From Desulfamplus sp. (lineage in GTDB: Bacteria; Desulfobacterota; Desulfobacteria; Desulfobacterales; Desulfobacteraceae): a stretch of 12,244 bases of DNA. The notes under the pieces were generated by a model. It saw only the letters and a list, made by a program, of their open reading frames with translations. It was not told the origin of the DNA and did not search any database. The stretch is from positions 11,620 to 23,863 of the forward strand of contig JADGBP010000002.1 in the NCBI GenBank assembly GCA_015231395.1, given 5' to 3'. This document shows positions 6,550-12,244 of this stretch, piece by piece (position 1 is the first letter of the stretch; every line of letters starts with the position of its first letter). Made by a program: the position numbers and the translations under genes.

Positions 6550-8390
6550 TTTTAATATACCCGCCGGTTGCCAAAATATCAGAACCACCACCAGGAGTTG
6601 CAATCCTTTCAGGGGCACTCAAAGAACATGGCATTGACTGCAAAGTGATTGATGCAAATATAGAAGGGATGCTGTGGCTTGCCCGATCTTCTGTCGCCTT
6701 ATGCTCACTTTCTGCCAGTGAATCTTCCATACTTGTATCACAATCCAAAGTTGACAGCTGGAGCAGAAGAGCAATTACTCATTTTGACCGGAACATCTCT
6801 GAACTGAAGGATATAAGATTATATAAAAATATTGCAAAATATCGCCAGAAAGTTATTGATCTGAACAAAGTAATATCTATTGCTCCTGGTTCGCGATTTA
6901 AAGTTTCCATTTCCGATTACACTGACTCTAATCTGACCCCTGTAAAAAGTCAGGATTTGCTAATATCTGCAAGTGAATACAAGGAAAATTTATTTTACCC
7001 CTTTTTTGAAAGCCATCTTGCACAAGAAATTGAAGCACATTCTGCACGAAAAATTGAAACACATCCTGCACAAGAAATTGAAACGCATCTTGCACAAGAA
7101 ATTGAAACACATTCTGCACGAAAAATTCAAACGCATCCTGCACAAACAATTGAAGCTTATCAAGACAGAGAACCTCAAAACAAAAAATCTGAAGATCATT
7201 ATATCGGGATATCTTTGTGTTATCTGAGTCAGGCACTTACCTCCTTTGCCCTTGTCGGCTGGATACGTGCACGATTTCCTGAAAAGAAAATCGTGATGGG
7301 TGGAGGACTTGTAACATCATGGATGAGTATGCCTACATGGAACGATCCATTTAAAGGTCTGGTTGACTGTATGGTAAAGGGCAGGGGAGAGGAGCCTCTT
7401 ATCAGCCTGTGCGGTGGAGGTGGTATAAGTCTTTTACCTGACTTGGAAGTTGAACAAATCTGCAGAAGACCTGACTTGAGCAAAAGATCTAACTTGAAAG
7501 CTAAACAAAGCTATAGACCCAATTTTGATTTTTGCAACTGGGATCAATACATTGCCCCTGGACGGATTCTTCCATTCAGAACCGTCAGCGGATGCTACTG
7601 GAACAAGTGTCGCTTCTGCCCAGAAAAGGCAGAAGGCAACCGTTATAGTCCGGAGAAAAACAGAAATCTTTTAGAAAATTTGTGCCACCTTGTTCATAAA
7701 TATCAGCCTGATTACATCCATTTTATTGACGATGCCATCCCCCCCTCTTTTTTAAAAGCACTTGTTTCACAAAATACCGTTTCAAAGAATCCAGTCTTAC
7801 AAAATACTGTTTCAAATGACTCTATCTCACAAAATATGAGTTTCCCTTTTTTTAAATGGTATGGTTTTGTAAGATTTACAAAAGAGCTTGCTGATCCTGA
7901 ATTCTGCCATGCTTTATACCGTTCTGGATGCAGGCTTTTAAAACTTGGGCTTGAGTCAGGGGATCAGGCAGTTCTTGATAAAATGGAAAAGGGGACTGAT
8001 CTTAATCTTGCATCAAAAGTATTGACATGCCTTAAAAATGCAGGAATTCAAACTTATGTCTATCTTCTTTTTGGTACCCAGTTTGAAGATGAGATTGCGG
8101 CAGAAAAAACTCTTGATTATGTGCTATGCCATAGTGACCAGATATCATTTCTCAATCTTGCCATATTCAACCTGCCTCGTTTCAGCGAAGATGCAAAGAC
8201 TCTTCAGACAAAGATGATCTCTGAAGGTGATCTTTCCCTCTATCTCAGTTTTAAACATCCTATGGATTGGGACAGAAAAAAGGTACGAATCTTTCTTGAC
8301 AAAAAATTTAAGAAACAGTTTTTAATTCGAGATATCTTAAAGCATGATCCCCCTTTTTTTACTTCCAATCATGCCATGTTTGTAGTTTAA
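6546..8390 (+). CDS. B12-binding-type radical SAM protein with repeat insertions
   Basis: A 614-aa protein with the layout of cobalamin-type radical SAM enzymes. The N-terminal Rossmann-like part shows PPPGVAILSGALKEHGIDCKVID, GISLCYLSQALTSFALVGWIRARF, KIVMGGGLVTSW and VKGRGEEPL. The radical SAM core follows, with the 4Fe-4S cluster motif GCYWNKCRFC (Cys350, Cys355, Cys358), DYIHFIDDAIPPS, GCRLLKLGLESGDQAVLDKM and GIQTYVYLLFGT. The spacing is CX4CX2C rather than the usual CX3CX2C. Three repeat-rich inserts lie at about residues 157-206, 297-320 and 405-431. The ATG overlaps the toxin stop (ATGA) and the ribosome site is weak, so translation probably depends on coupling. The P-type ATPase gene follows after 43 bp. 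The substrate is unknown; candidates are methylation or other C-C or C-S chemistry, none indicated by the neighbours. Confidence 0.85.
   Translation: MILIYPPVAKISEPPPGVAILSGALKEHGIDCKVIDANIEGMLWLARSSVALCSLSASESSILVSQSKVDSWSRRAITHFDRNISELKDIRLYKNIAKYRQKVIDLNKVISIAPGSRFKVSISDYTDSNLTPVKSQDLLISASEYKENLFYPFFESHLAQEIEAHSARKIETHPAQEIETHLAQEIETHSARKIQTHPAQTIEAYQDREPQNKKSEDHYIGISLCYLSQALTSFALVGWIRARFPEKKIVMGGGLVTSWMSMPTWNDPFKGLVDCMVKGRGEEPLISLCGGGGISLLPDLEVEQICRRPDLSKRSNLKAKQSYRPNFDFCNWDQYIAPGRILPFRTVSGCYWNKCRFCPEKAEGNRYSPEKNRNLLENLCHLVHKYQPDYIHFIDDAIPPSFLKALVSQNTVSKNPVLQNTVSNDSISQNMSFPFFKWYGFVRFTKELADPEFCHALYRSGCRLLKLGLESGDQAVLDKMEKGTDLNLASKVLTCLKNAGIQTYVYLLFGTQFEDEIAAEKTLDYVLCHSDQISFLNLAIFNLPRFSEDAKTLQTKMISEGDLSLYLSFKHPMDWDRKKVRIFLDKKFKKQFLIRDILKHDPPFFTSNHAMFVV
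7020..7163 (+). repeat. 24-bp in-frame tandem repeat in the radical SAM gene
   Basis: Six consecutive 24-bp units (7020, 7044, 7068, 7092, 7116, 7140) encode eight-residue units such as AQEIETHS and ARKIETHP. Unit 1 pairs best with 4, 2 with 5, and 3 more weakly with 6, so a 72-bp block was duplicated after the basic unit arose. A degenerate half unit at 7006-7019 (FESHL) may be the seed. The array separates the N-terminal segment from the second half of the Rossmann-like domain. Confidence 0.93.
7436..7500 (+). repeat. Degenerate 33-bp/18-bp repeat in the radical SAM gene
   Basis: ACCTGACTTG occurs at 7436 and again 33 bp later at 7469, with a weaker third match (ATCTAACTTG) at 7487. The encoded stretch (PDLEVEQICRRPDLSKRSNL) is polar and lies between GEEPL and the radical SAM core. 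It looks like an older, decayed array. Confidence 0.5.
7767..7838 (+). repeat. 30-bp in-frame repeat within the radical SAM core
   Basis: Two 30-bp units (7767-7796, 7797-7826) and a partial third (7827-7838) share ACAAAATAC and GTTTCAAA. They encode ten-residue units rich in Ser, Asn and Gln (SQNTVSKNPV, LQNTVSNDSI). The insert falls in the barrel between the IDDAIPPS strand and FFKWYGFVRF, presumably in an outer loop. Confidence 0.8.
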
Positions 8391-8433
8391 ACTAACATTT
8401 AGCAGAACTGTATAAAATAAAGGTATAATAATC

Positions 8434-11316
8434 ATGAAGCTGGATTTTAAATCAGAAAAATACAGAGGCTTGACAGAAGAAGATGCAGCACAAAAAATTC
8501 AAACCGAAGGATACAACGAACTTCCATCATCAAAGCCACGTTCTCTTTTTACCATCGGGTTTGAAGTTATCAAAGAGCCCATGTTCCTTCTTCTTGTTGC
8601 GTCAGGCTCATTATATCTGATACTGGGCGATGTTCAGGAAGGTATTATGCTGCTATGTTTTGTCTTTGTTATTATGGGAATTGAGTTCTATCAGGAAAAA
8701 AAGACTGAGAATGCCCTCAATGCCCTCAAGGATATGGCAAGCCCCAGAGCTCTTGTGATTCGTGACGGAGTGGAAAGACGGATTCCTGGAAGAGAGGTGG
8801 TAACTGGAGATATCTTTGTGTTGCAAGAGGGCGACAGAGTTCCTGCAGACGCTGTTGTACTCTATTCTGTCAACCTCCTTGCCGATGAATCGCTTCTGAC
8901 AGGAGAATCCGTGCCTGTAAGGAAATCCGAGTATGATGATTCAAATAACCAGATTGATAATGATAATAGTCATACTCAGAAGGATTCCGAGCATAAAAAT
9001 ATAGAGAATAACAACATAGTGCATAACAACATAGTGCATAACAACATAGTACATAACAATTTAAAAAATCAGCCCGGTGGGGATGATCTGCCTTTTGTCT
9101 ATTCAGGGTCAATGATTGTGCAGGGTAATGGAGTTTTAAAGGCTACAGCCACGGGTATAAATACTGAAATAGGCAAAATAGGAAAAGCTCTGGATGAGGT
9201 TGAAGAGGAACCGACACGTTTGAAAAAAGAGATGGGACTGCTGGTCAGACGTCTTGCTTTTATCGGAATTTTCCTGTGCGTACTTCTTGTTGTTGTTTAC
9301 ACGATAACCCGAGGCGATCTTCTGAATGGCTTTTTGGCGGGAATCACTCTTGCCATGGCAATGCTGCCCGAGGAGTTTCCTGTAGTTCTTACTGTTTTTC
9401 TCGCAATTGGTGCGTGGAGAATGTCAAAACTTCAGGTGCTTACCCGAAAACCTGCGGCTGTTGAAACGCTGGGTTCTGCAACTGTTTTGTGCACTGACAA
9501 AACCGGAACCCTTACGCAGAACAAAATGGCTGTTACAACCCTTTACAATGGAACAGCTTTCCATGATGTAGTCAAAACCGGAAAATTCCCTGAACCGTTT
9601 CATGAGATTATAGAGTTTGGAGTTCTATCCAGCCAGATCAACCCGTTTGACCCAATGGAAAAAGCCATTAAGGAGATGGAAAATGATTATCTTCTCAATA
9701 CCGAACATATCCATACGGATTGGCAGATGGTAAAAGAGTATCCGCTTTCTAAAAAGATGCTTGCCATGTCACGGGTCTTTACAAATACGGGCAACGCAGC
9801 AAAGAGTGCACATGGAATCAAGGAGCAGACCATTGCGGCAAAAGGTGCTCCGGAAGCGATTTTCGATTTATGTCATTTAAGCGAAGCAACACAGGAAAAG
9901 TACGCGGAAGCAACGGCACGAATGGCGGCATCAGGCTTAAGGGTGTTGGGTGTAGCAAAATCCACAATAAAAGAGAGCCCTTTTATCAAAAAAAAGCTAT
10001 CTACCATAAATGAAAAGCCTCTGTCCGAAAATGACAAGACACTGCCCGAAAATGAAGAGGTGTTGCCTGAAAATGACAAGACACTATTTGAAAATAAAAA
10101 GGCACTGTCCGAAAACAAAAACACACTGTACCAAAATAAAAAGGCACTGCCCGAAAATGAAGCGACATTGCCGGGAGATCAGCATGAGTTCAACTTTAAA
10201 TTTGTTGGGCTTATAGGGCTGTCTGATCCCATAAGAGAAAATGTGCCACAGGCTGTGAAGGAGTGTTATCAGGCTGGTATCAGGGTAATTATGATTACTG
10301 GAGATTATCCGGTTACAGCTCAAAATATTGCAGGCGACATAGGACTAAAACACCACAATCGATCGATTACCGGTGATGAACTGCGGTCAATGAGCGAGGA
10401 ATCTCTTTGCGATCAGATAAAAGATGTTAATCTCTTCGCAAGGGTAGCTCCTGAACAGAAACTCAAAATCGTCAATTCGCTTAGAAAAAATGGCGAAGTG
10501 GTTGCCATGACCGGCGATGGAGTAAACGATGCCCCAGCTCTTAAAGCGGCTGATATTGGTATCGCCATGGGAGAGAAAGGGACAGATGTGGCAAGGGAAT
10601 CCTCTTCATTGGTACTGATGGATGACAACTTTGCCTCCATTGTCCGGGCGATAAGGATGGGACGCCGTATTTTTGATAATCTGCAAAAGGCTTTGGGATA
10701 TATTTTCGCTATTCATGTACCAATTGCAGGACTTTCACTCATGCCCATATTTTTTAAAGATCTTCCACTGATCCTGTGGCCTGTTCATATTGTCTTTCTG
10801 GAGTTGATTATTGATCCGGCATGTTCCATTATTTTTGAGGCAGAGCAAGAAGAAAGCAATGTAATGAGCCGTCCTCCAAGACAAATTAACGAGCCTTTTT
10901 TTGGAATAGACAAAATCATGATGAGCTGCACACAGGGACTCTGCGTGTTGGTTGTGGTGCTTCTGGTATATGCTCTGGGGCTTTATTCAGGGTATGCGGA
11001 AAGGGAGGTCAGAGCCTTGACATTTACGACTCTTATCGCATCAAATATTGCGGTGATTCTTTCCAATCGTTCATGGACAATGAACATCTTTCAAATTCTT
11101 ATGACACCCAACAGAACTGTGAAATGGGTTGTTGGCGGGGCGATTTTTTTTCTGACCCTTAGTCTGAATGTCCCGTTTCTGCTGGATCTGTTTAAATTTG
11201 AACGGATTAATTTTTTTGAAGCTCTTTTATGCACTGCTGCTGGAAGTTTAACTATTATATGGTTTGAGATTTACAAATGCTTTAGACTCAAAAAAATATG
11301 GGGATTTAAAGCATAG
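8434..11316 (+). CDS. P-type cation-transporting ATPase (P2/PacL-like) with repeat insertions
   Basis: A 960-aa inner-membrane pump with the full P2-type layout. These are the N-terminal cation-ATPase domain (GLTEEDAAQKIQTEGYNELP), M1-M2, actuator domain with TGES (156-159), M3-M4 with PEEFPVVL (312-319), phosphorylated Asp355 in DKTGTLTQNK, nucleotide-binding domain (KGAPEAIF), hinge GDGVNDAPALKAADIGIAMG (from 694) and six C-terminal helices. M4 reads PEEF instead of the PEGL of Ca2+ pumps, M5 has HVPIA and M6 has ELIIDP, so the ion is uncertain. Ca2+ or another divalent metal is plausible; no heavy-metal CPC motif is present. The start has AAAGG at 8419-8423. Two inserts lengthen it: an Asn/His-rich one after TGES and a seven-residue array in the nucleotide-binding domain. 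It probably forms an operon with the radical SAM gene. Confidence 0.93.
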   Translation: MKLDFKSEKYRGLTEEDAAQKIQTEGYNELPSSKPRSLFTIGFEVIKEPMFLLLVASGSLYLILGDVQEGIMLLCFVFVIMGIEFYQEKKTENALNALKDMASPRALVIRDGVERRIPGREVVTGDIFVLQEGDRVPADAVVLYSVNLLADESLLTGESVPVRKSEYDDSNNQIDNDNSHTQKDSEHKNIENNNIVHNNIVHNNIVHNNLKNQPGGDDLPFVYSGSMIVQGNGVLKATATGINTEIGKIGKALDEVEEEPTRLKKEMGLLVRRLAFIGIFLCVLLVVVYTITRGDLLNGFLAGITLAMAMLPEEFPVVLTVFLAIGAWRMSKLQVLTRKPAAVETLGSATVLCTDKTGTLTQNKMAVTTLYNGTAFHDVVKTGKFPEPFHEIIEFGVLSSQINPFDPMEKAIKEMENDYLLNTEHIHTDWQMVKEYPLSKKMLAMSRVFTNTGNAAKSAHGIKEQTIAAKGAPEAIFDLCHLSEATQEKYAEATARMAASGLRVLGVAKSTIKESPFIKKKLSTINEKPLSENDKTLPENEEVLPENDKTLFENKKALSENKNTLYQNKKALPENEATLPGDQHEFNFKFVGLIGLSDPIRENVPQAVKECYQAGIRVIMITGDYPVTAQNIAGDIGLKHHNRSITGDELRSMSEESLCDQIKDVNLFARVAPEQKLKIVNSLRKNGEVVAMTGDGVNDAPALKAADIGIAMGEKGTDVARESSSLVLMDDNFASIVRAIRMGRRIFDNLQKALGYIFAIHVPIAGLSLMPIFFKDLPLILWPVHIVFLELIIDPACSIIFEAEQEESNVMSRPPRQINEPFFGIDKIMMSCTQGLCVLVVVLLVYALGLYSGYAEREVRALTFTTLIASNIAVILSNRSWTMNIFQILMTPNRTVKWVVGGAIFFLTLSLNVPFLLDLFKFERINFFEALLCTAAGSLTIIWFEIYKCFRLKKIWGFKA
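9010..9060 (+). repeat. 15-bp in-frame tandem repeat in the ATPase actuator domain
   Basis: Three 15-bp units (9010-9024, 9025-9039, 9040-9054) and a partial fourth encode NNIVH repeats. They sit within a longer Asn/Asp/His-rich insert (about 8930-9085) between TGESVPVRKSE and LPFVYSGSMIVQGNG, a surface loop of the actuator domain in P2-type pumps. Confidence 0.92.
10021..10167 (+). repeat. 21-bp in-frame tandem repeat in the ATPase nucleotide-binding domain
   Basis: Seven 21-bp units (10021, 10042, 10063, 10084, 10105, 10126, 10147) encode seven-residue repeats of the form L-(P/S)-E-N-x-(K/E)-(T/A). They are flanked by degenerate starts on the left (STINEKP) and LPGD on the right. The array lies between LRVLGVAKS and FKFVGLIGLSDPIR, where the nucleotide-binding domain returns to the phosphorylation domain. 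The heptad spacing with Leu at every first position could form a charged helix. Confidence 0.93.
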
Positions 11317-12007
11317 GGCTTTCGGATGAATATGATAATATGATGGACTCAAGCCACTTACTGCCAGTATCTGCAATAGATGCATCAAGACTTTGAATGA
11401 CACGGATATAATCTTGCCCATGCTCCCTGAGTCCTTTTTCAATAGCAATAACAAGTTCTTCAGGGGGCACAGGAACGCTCATTTTTCTGCGTTGTTCAAA
11501 ATTTTCGCGTAAAGACGGCCATTCTTGAATAACCACATCATGTTCTTCAATCACAGGTGTAATTTTACCCCCATTGCCAGAAAGTATCAGCTCTTTTGAC
11601 CTGCCAAGCCTGTTCACAAAATCGTCAAGCCTGTTAATTCTCTCGTCAATAGCAGACTCAAGCACCTTCATCATGCCTATAAGCAGTTGCCGTGAAAAAA
11701 AATCTGATACAAACATAGACCTTATATGAAAATACCAGCTCATAAGTCCTTCAAGTCCTTCAATATATAAACAGTTGTTCCTATATATTCTTTTGACATT
11801 GCTATAAACCCCCTCTTTTCTTGCCAGAACCGTCTCTCGCATACCTCCGCCGAACATTAGCCTGTCTGGCTCTTCAATATCCTTTCTCCATATAGTACCG
11901 GCAGATGTAACAGACCCAAAAGGCAGTCTGCAAGAAGAAAGCAAGGCGTATATAAGAAAGGCAACCGCAAGAAGAAAGCCAGGCGTATATAAGAAAGGCA
12001 ACCGCAA
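11306..12007 (-). CDS. Protein of unknown function; start in repeat DNA uncertain
   Basis: An open frame of 233 codons from a TTG at 12007, or 183 from the ATG at 11857 (FGGGMRETVLARKEGVYSNV follows). I do not recognise a family. The part from residue 30 on has normal protein composition: a mixed segment with aromatic residues (NNCLYIEGLEGLMSWYFHIR), a long charged helical stretch (LESAIDERINRLDDFVNRLG), then VPVPPEELVIAIEKGLREHG. From the TTG start, residues 1-26 come entirely from the 37-bp repeat and resemble a lipoprotein signal peptide: one Arg, a hydrophobic run, and LSSC as lipobox. AGGGG lies 6 nt before the TTG. Either the repeat inserted at the front of an existing gene or it supplies the real start. 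No ribosome site is convincing for 11857. The 3' end overlaps the convergent ATPase gene by 11 bp. Confidence 0.55.
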   Translation of the reverse strand: MRLPFLYTPGFLLAVAFLIYALLSSCRLPFGSVTSAGTIWRKDIEEPDRLMFGGGMRETVLARKEGVYSNVKRIYRNNCLYIEGLEGLMSWYFHIRSMFVSDFFSRQLLIGMMKVLESAIDERINRLDDFVNRLGRSKELILSGNGGKITPVIEEHDVVIQEWPSLRENFEQRRKMSVPVPPEELVIAIEKGLREHGQDYIRVIQSLDASIADTGSKWLESIILSYSSESPML

Positions 12008-12055
12008 AGGTTGCCCCTACTCTTGCCTATTTAATTATCTGGAAAATGAACATAA

Positions 12056-12125
12056 ACGGGCTTTGCAGCAATGTAGCCTCAAGCCGCAATTATTGCAGGA
12101 TTGAAATTCCTGAATAAGAACATAA
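12056..12125. repeat. 70-bp segment present only in the right arm
   Basis: Absent from the left arm and flanked by the 8-bp direct repeat GAACATAA (12048-12055 and 12118-12125). It contains one more copy of the dispersed repeat (12086-12117). This fits either a small insertion with an 8-bp target duplication or a diverged tandem duplication whose counterpart was lost from the left arm by recombination between the 8-bp repeats. Confidence 0.75.
12086..12117 (-). repeat. Dispersed intergenic repeat, first copy in the right arm
   Basis: Thirty bases (12086-12115) are the exact reverse complement of 2694-2723 beside rseP. This copy therefore resembles the rseP-side element more closely than its neighbour at 12134-12168. 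Confidence 0.75.
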
Positions 12126-12133
12126 GCAGCGTT

Positions 12134-12168
12134 GCTGCAATTATTACAGGATTTAAATTCCTGAATAA
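12134..12168 (-). repeat. Dispersed intergenic repeat, second copy in the right arm
   Basis: Exact mirror of 3214-3248 in the left arm, placed just upstream of the second hemerythrin start. It lies about 50 bp from the first copy, in the same orientation. Confidence 0.75.
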
Positions 12169-12195
12169 TATAACATAATAATAAAGGAAAATTCC

Positions 12196-12244
12196 GTGTC
12201 GAAAATACTATGGTCAGAGAATTTTAGCGTTGGACACTCAGAGA
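12196..12244 (+). CDS. Second bacteriohemerythrin gene, 3'-partial
   Basis: GTG start at 12196 with AAGGA at 12184-12188. The 49 bases to the window edge are identical to the start of the hemerythrin gene at 3186-3138 and encode SKILWSENFSVGHSE after the initiator. Promoter region and ribosome site are also identical, so the two copies should be expressed alike. The di-iron ligands lie beyond the edge, so it could be a full gene or only a duplicated 5' end. Confidence 0.8.
   Translation, partial: MSKILWSENFSVGHSE

Larger units (their letters stand above)
11930..12244. repeat. Right arm of the long inverted repeat (matches 3138-3383)
   Basis: Inverted, near-identical copy of 3138-3383, longer by a 70-bp segment (12056-12125) and shorter by one C in the run after the hairpin. 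It contains the inverted 37-bp tandem units (about 11930-12007), the GGCAACC hairpin (11997-12015), two dispersed-repeat copies, and the upstream region and first 49 bp of a second hemerythrin gene. It is still identical at the window edge. Confidence 0.93.

Noticed and set aside
6990..7199. Cys-rich, metallothionein-like frame on the minus strand (CRMCFNF repeats)
   Set aside because: It is the antisense reading of the 24-bp array; a stop-free repeat of length divisible by three stays open in several frames.
6973..7227. Lys/His-rich repeat peptide on the plus strand (LHKKLKHI units)
   Set aside because: Alternative frame of the same 24-bp array inside a conserved radical SAM gene, without its own ribosome site.
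8870..9112. Cys/Tyr-rich minus-strand frame
   Set aside because: Antisense of the 15-bp array and the TGES region of the ATPase; no ribosome site.
10010..10216. Cys/Lys-rich frame (CPKMKRH units) in the ATPase gene
   Set aside because: Alternative frame of the 21-bp array; the ATPase frame continues into conserved domains on both sides.
3138..12244. Composite transposon bounded by inverted repeats
   Set aside because: No transposase, terminal consensus or target duplication is visible, and the arms contain a host gene start; recombination or duplication explains them better.

Overview
This window looks like chromosomal DNA from an AT-rich Gram-negative bacterium. The best guess is a sulfate-reducing or magnetotactic member of the Desulfobacterota (Desulfobacteraceae-like). 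The reasons are the dxr-rseP gene order, a bacteriohemerythrin, a B12-type radical SAM protein and many intergenic palindromic repeats. The lineage is a guess from gene style; no rRNA or lineage marker is present.

Layout, left to right. (1) Bases 1-2685, plus strand: the 3' part of dxr (non-mevalonate isoprenoid pathway; its start lies off the left edge), followed after 10 bp by rseP (site-2 intramembrane protease). (2) Bases 2686-3445: a large inverted repeat, a minus-strand bacteriohemerythrin gene, and an intergenic block of palindromic and 37-bp tandem repeats. (3) Bases 3446-5727, minus strand: trpE and trpG (anthranilate synthase I and II), overlapping by 4 bp. (4) Bases 5814-6549: a hairpin, a well-formed promoter with a palindrome over its -10 box, and a RelB/DinJ-YafQ toxin-antitoxin pair. 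(5) Bases 6546-11316, plus strand: a B12-type radical SAM protein whose start overlaps the toxin stop by 4 bp, then a large P-type cation ATPase. (6) Bases 11306-12007, minus strand: a protein of unknown function whose apparent start lies inside repeat DNA. (7) Bases 11930-12244: an inverted copy of the repeat block of region 2, ending in the first 49 bp of a second, identical hemerythrin gene reading outward.

Two things stand out. First, four otherwise ordinary enzymes (Dxr, TrpE, the radical SAM protein and the P-type ATPase) each carry one to three in-frame tandem-repeat insertions. Their unit lengths are 12, 15, 18, 21, 24, 27 and 30 bp, all multiples of three, and each lies between conserved blocks or at a terminus. 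The unit sequences differ between genes, so they look like local expansions rather than copies of one mobile element. Second, roughly 8.5 kb (trpGE, toxin-antitoxin, radical SAM, ATPase, unknown gene) sits between near-identical inverted arms of 246 and 315 bp that include the hemerythrin promoter and 5' coding region. This segment could invert by homologous recombination. No transposase, integrase, CRISPR array, tRNA or rRNA was seen.
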